DNA from: Desulfuromonadaceae bacterium
GTDB taxonomy: Bacteria; Desulfobacterota; Desulfuromonadia; Geobacterales; Pseudopelobacteraceae
DNA: 64,000 nucleotides
Assembly: GCA_028712075.1 (NCBI GenBank)
Contig: JAQTQX010000010.1
Span: 1 to 64,000 of the forward strand
Direction: 5' to 3'
The notes under the pieces were generated by a model, which was not told the origin of the DNA, ran no database searches, and saw only the letters and a list, made by a program, of their open reading frames with translations. Both the position numbers and the translations under genes were made by a program. Below are positions 62,289-64,000 of the stretch, piece after piece (the stretch's first letter is position 1; every line of letters begins with the position of its first letter).

Positions 62289-63524
62289 TCACGCAGCAAC
62301 ACTGTCTCGCCAGGTAAAAGCATGTAGCTGTGCCTGCAGAAGATTTTCAATCGAGATACCTGACTCGGCCAATAACTCCTCTACCCCGCCAAAATTGGTG
62401 ATTTCGAGAGTTTCCGCCAATGAGAGCAGCAAGCCAAGCTCGCCCTGACGATTTAACAGGGCGTCAGAAATCTCTTCTGAAAGACTCAAATTTGATACAA
62501 TCACCTCCATTGACGTATCAAAGAGGACATCCAACAAGGAAAAGATACCGGTCATAAAAGCGGCATCAACCAGTTCGCTCCCCCGAAAAAGTTTATGGCG
62601 CTGCATGATGAGATGTTCAATCAAACGCCCGCGAACAGCAGCCATCTCTAAAAGCGGATTATTGACACCGCGTTCATCGGCAGTCGCAAAAAGAGCCAAC
62701 TGAACCCAGCGGCGCAATTTGTCAATACCCAGAATGGTGATGGCATGACGAAGCCCTTTGATCTTCTCTCGTAGACCAAGAGAAACTGAATTCACCAAGG
62801 TAAGCAACTGAAATGACAATGCCGGACTTTGCCGAAATAACTCTTCTATTTCGCCAATATCGGCTTCGGTCATCAGTCGTCTCAGCAGTCGCATCATCTC
62901 CATCTGTGATGAATCAAGGCTATTACGCTTAAGAACCTCCGGTCGTTCAAAAAAGTAGCCCTGAAACAGATTTAACCCCAACTGTTTACAGTCATTGAAC
63001 TGCCCGATCGTTTCAACTTTTTCAGCAACAAGTTGTATGGGGTAGTGGTTCAGAGCAGTGACAACAACAGGAATCAGTTCCGTGGGGATCTCTAAAATAT
63101 CAAGCTTGATGAAATCGACAATCTGGTAAATTTCATCATTCTCAGAATTGTAGACATGATCATCAAGTGACAGCCTGAACCCCATTTTTTTGAGTTCCAG
63201 GCAACGCTCTTTGGCATGGTCATCCAAATCAACAAACTCCAGCAGCTCAAGCACTGTCTGATTGACCGGGAGCACTTCGAGAAGCTCAGAGAAGAAAATT
63301 GACTGATTGACGTTGATGAAACCGAGCTTATCTCCCAGAATGCTGTGCAGCCCGAAACCGGCCAACGCACTGGCGATGACTGAGGCTGAGGCAACACTAT
63401 AATCAACAATAGTGGCATAATTACAGTCAGCGGCACGAAACAGCAGTTCATAACCAATAATCACTTGATCTACGTCCAGTACCGGCTGTCGACCCAGAAA
63501 ATACCGACTGTTTTCAGTAGTCAC
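62289..63524 (-). CDS. EAL-like plus HDOD signalling protein
   Basis: A 411-residue protein of the YuxH type. The N-terminal half is EAL-like but worn: the EAL start reads YELLFR, the Mg-site LDDFG reads LSLDDH, and VAEKVE is kept. It is therefore unlikely to cut c-di-GMP and may bind it. The C-terminal HDOD domain (FQLLTLVNSVSLGLREKIKGLRHAITILG, AALFAT-like ALFATADER) has an HD-like fold without metal ligands. Such proteins link c-di-GMP to pili or chemotaxis. Confidence 0.88.
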   Translation of the reverse strand: MTTENSRYFLGRQPVLDVDQVIIGYELLFRAADCNYATIVDYSVASASVIASALAGFGLHSILGDKLGFINVNQSIFFSELLEVLPVNQTVLELLEFVDLDDHAKERCLELKKMGFRLSLDDHVYNSENDEIYQIVDFIKLDILEIPTELIPVVVTALNHYPIQLVAEKVETIGQFNDCKQLGLNLFQGYFFERPEVLKRNSLDSSQMEMMRLLRRLMTEADIGEIEELFRQSPALSFQLLTLVNSVSLGLREKIKGLRHAITILGIDKLRRWVQLALFATADERGVNNPLLEMAAVRGRLIEHLIMQRHKLFRGSELVDAAFMTGIFSLLDVLFDTSMEVIVSNLSLSEEISDALLNRQGELGLLLSLAETLEITNFGGVEELLAESGISIENLLQAQLHAFTWRDSVAA

Positions 63525-63657
63525 TGCTACATGTCCCCTTCATGTAAATAACCAGTATTCCTTCCAGTCACCTTTATAATTGGCCCGGCATAGATGTCTT
63601 CAGGCCGACCCACTCTATAACAGACCATATCAGCTTAGCAAGATTCAAATGCTGGTT

Positions 63658-64000
63658 CTACATCCTGAACTGGGCTACAATTCGCTTAAGCTCTTCTGCC
63701 ATTGCAGCGAGCTCTTGAGCCGATCCGGCAGTGTCCTGCGAGCTGTGGGATGCCTCGCTGACGACTTCGGTAATCTGGTGCATGCTCTTGCTAATTTCAT
63801 TTGTGGTAGCAGTCTGTTGCTCGGCAGCTGTTGCTATCTGATTGATCTGGCTGGTCAGATCTCCAACCTGGTTGATAATTTCTTCAAGTGCCTGACCAGA
63901 TCGGGAAGCATCCTCAGTACCACGTTCAACCTCTTTAACGCCATCCTCCATCGCTTCAACAGCTGACTGAGTCTCCTTCTGGATGGCTTTTATCATCTCG
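63658..64000 (-). CDS. C-terminal end of a methyl-accepting chemotaxis protein (cut by window edge)
   Basis: Only the last 114 or so codons are inside the window, and the gene continues to the right. The helices are the signalling and C-terminal methylation part of a chemoreceptor: IIKAIQKETQSAVEAMEDGVKEV, EIINQVGDLTSQINQIATAAEQQ and NEISKSMHQITEVV, ending in ELKRIVAQFRM. It probably signals to CheA. Confidence 0.9.
   Translation of the reverse strand, partial: EMIKAIQKETQSAVEAMEDGVKEVERGTEDASRSGQALEEIINQVGDLTSQINQIATAAEQQTATTNEISKSMHQITEVVSEASHSSQDTAGSAQELAAMAEELKRIVAQFRM

Noticed and set aside
1-64000. tRNA, rRNA, riboswitch or prophage genes
   Set aside because: I looked for typical cloverleaf ends, cyclic-di-GMP riboswitch motifs and phage structural genes and saw none that I could support by reading alone.

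Overview
The window looks like chromosomal DNA from a Geobacter-like member of the Desulfuromonadia (class-level guess from gene content and order, not from a search). Signs are a TRAP dicarboxylate transporter with a sigma-54 promoter, an ActP/DUF4212 acetate-type symporter with a DUF294 partner, DUF4388 and PilT-like signalling genes, a degenerate EAL-HDOD protein and many NtrC-type and HAMP kinase features. No rRNA, tRNA, CRISPR array or prophage was recognised.

Region 1 (1-5206) is accessory. Five genes on the minus strand (AbiJ-NTD4-like, FRG domain, PD-(D/E)XK-like nuclease, DUF1330-like double domain, HNH nuclease) are each separated by a 55-75 bp imperfect palindrome bounded by RYYYAAC / GTTRRRY-like cores. 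This is the layout of integron gene cassettes and attC sites. At the upstream end lie a lone attachment core, a candidate cassette promoter and a short remnant of a tyrosine-recombinase gene pointing the other way and ending in the dut gene. I read this as a decayed integron whose integrase is lost.

Region 2 (5204-17279) is core: dut, then trpS-scpA-scpB-amrB, a large membrane histidine kinase, a UbiD-family decarboxylase and ccoG-ccoI-ccoS for cbb3 oxidase assembly (ccoS is only 46 codons).

Region 3 (17363-31421) is the most unusual part: one tight run of five exported or membrane proteins: a 1198-aa AsmA-like protein, a DUF1318/YdbL-like lipoprotein, a 2774-aa exported protein with a TolB-like propeller, many TPRs and a C-terminal CHAT (caspase-like) protease domain, an SH3b protein and an M48 metallopeptidase, closed by a strong terminator. 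The signal peptides of the lipoprotein and the giant CHAT protein both carry copies of the same repeat element.

Region 4 (31459-44704) has a gene-poor stretch with degenerate REP-like repeats, ykgJ, a KefB-type antiporter, NhaD, an IclR regulator with the DUF4212/ActP symporter, a CBS-DUF294 protein and a dctPQM TRAP operon driven by a near-perfect sigma-54 promoter.

Region 5 (44937-54048) has an operon DUF4388 - PilT-like ATPase - sigma-54 response regulator - methyltransferase, a zinc-ribbon membrane protein with a CcsA-like heme protein, and aguA-aguB.

Region 6 (54049-64000) has infA, efp, epmA and a convergent epmB (translation factor EF-P and its lysine modification), ExeA/GspB-type secretion genes, pgsA, a lytic transglycosylase, purM-purN, a small outer-membrane protein, an EAL-HDOD protein and the end of a chemoreceptor cut by the window edge.
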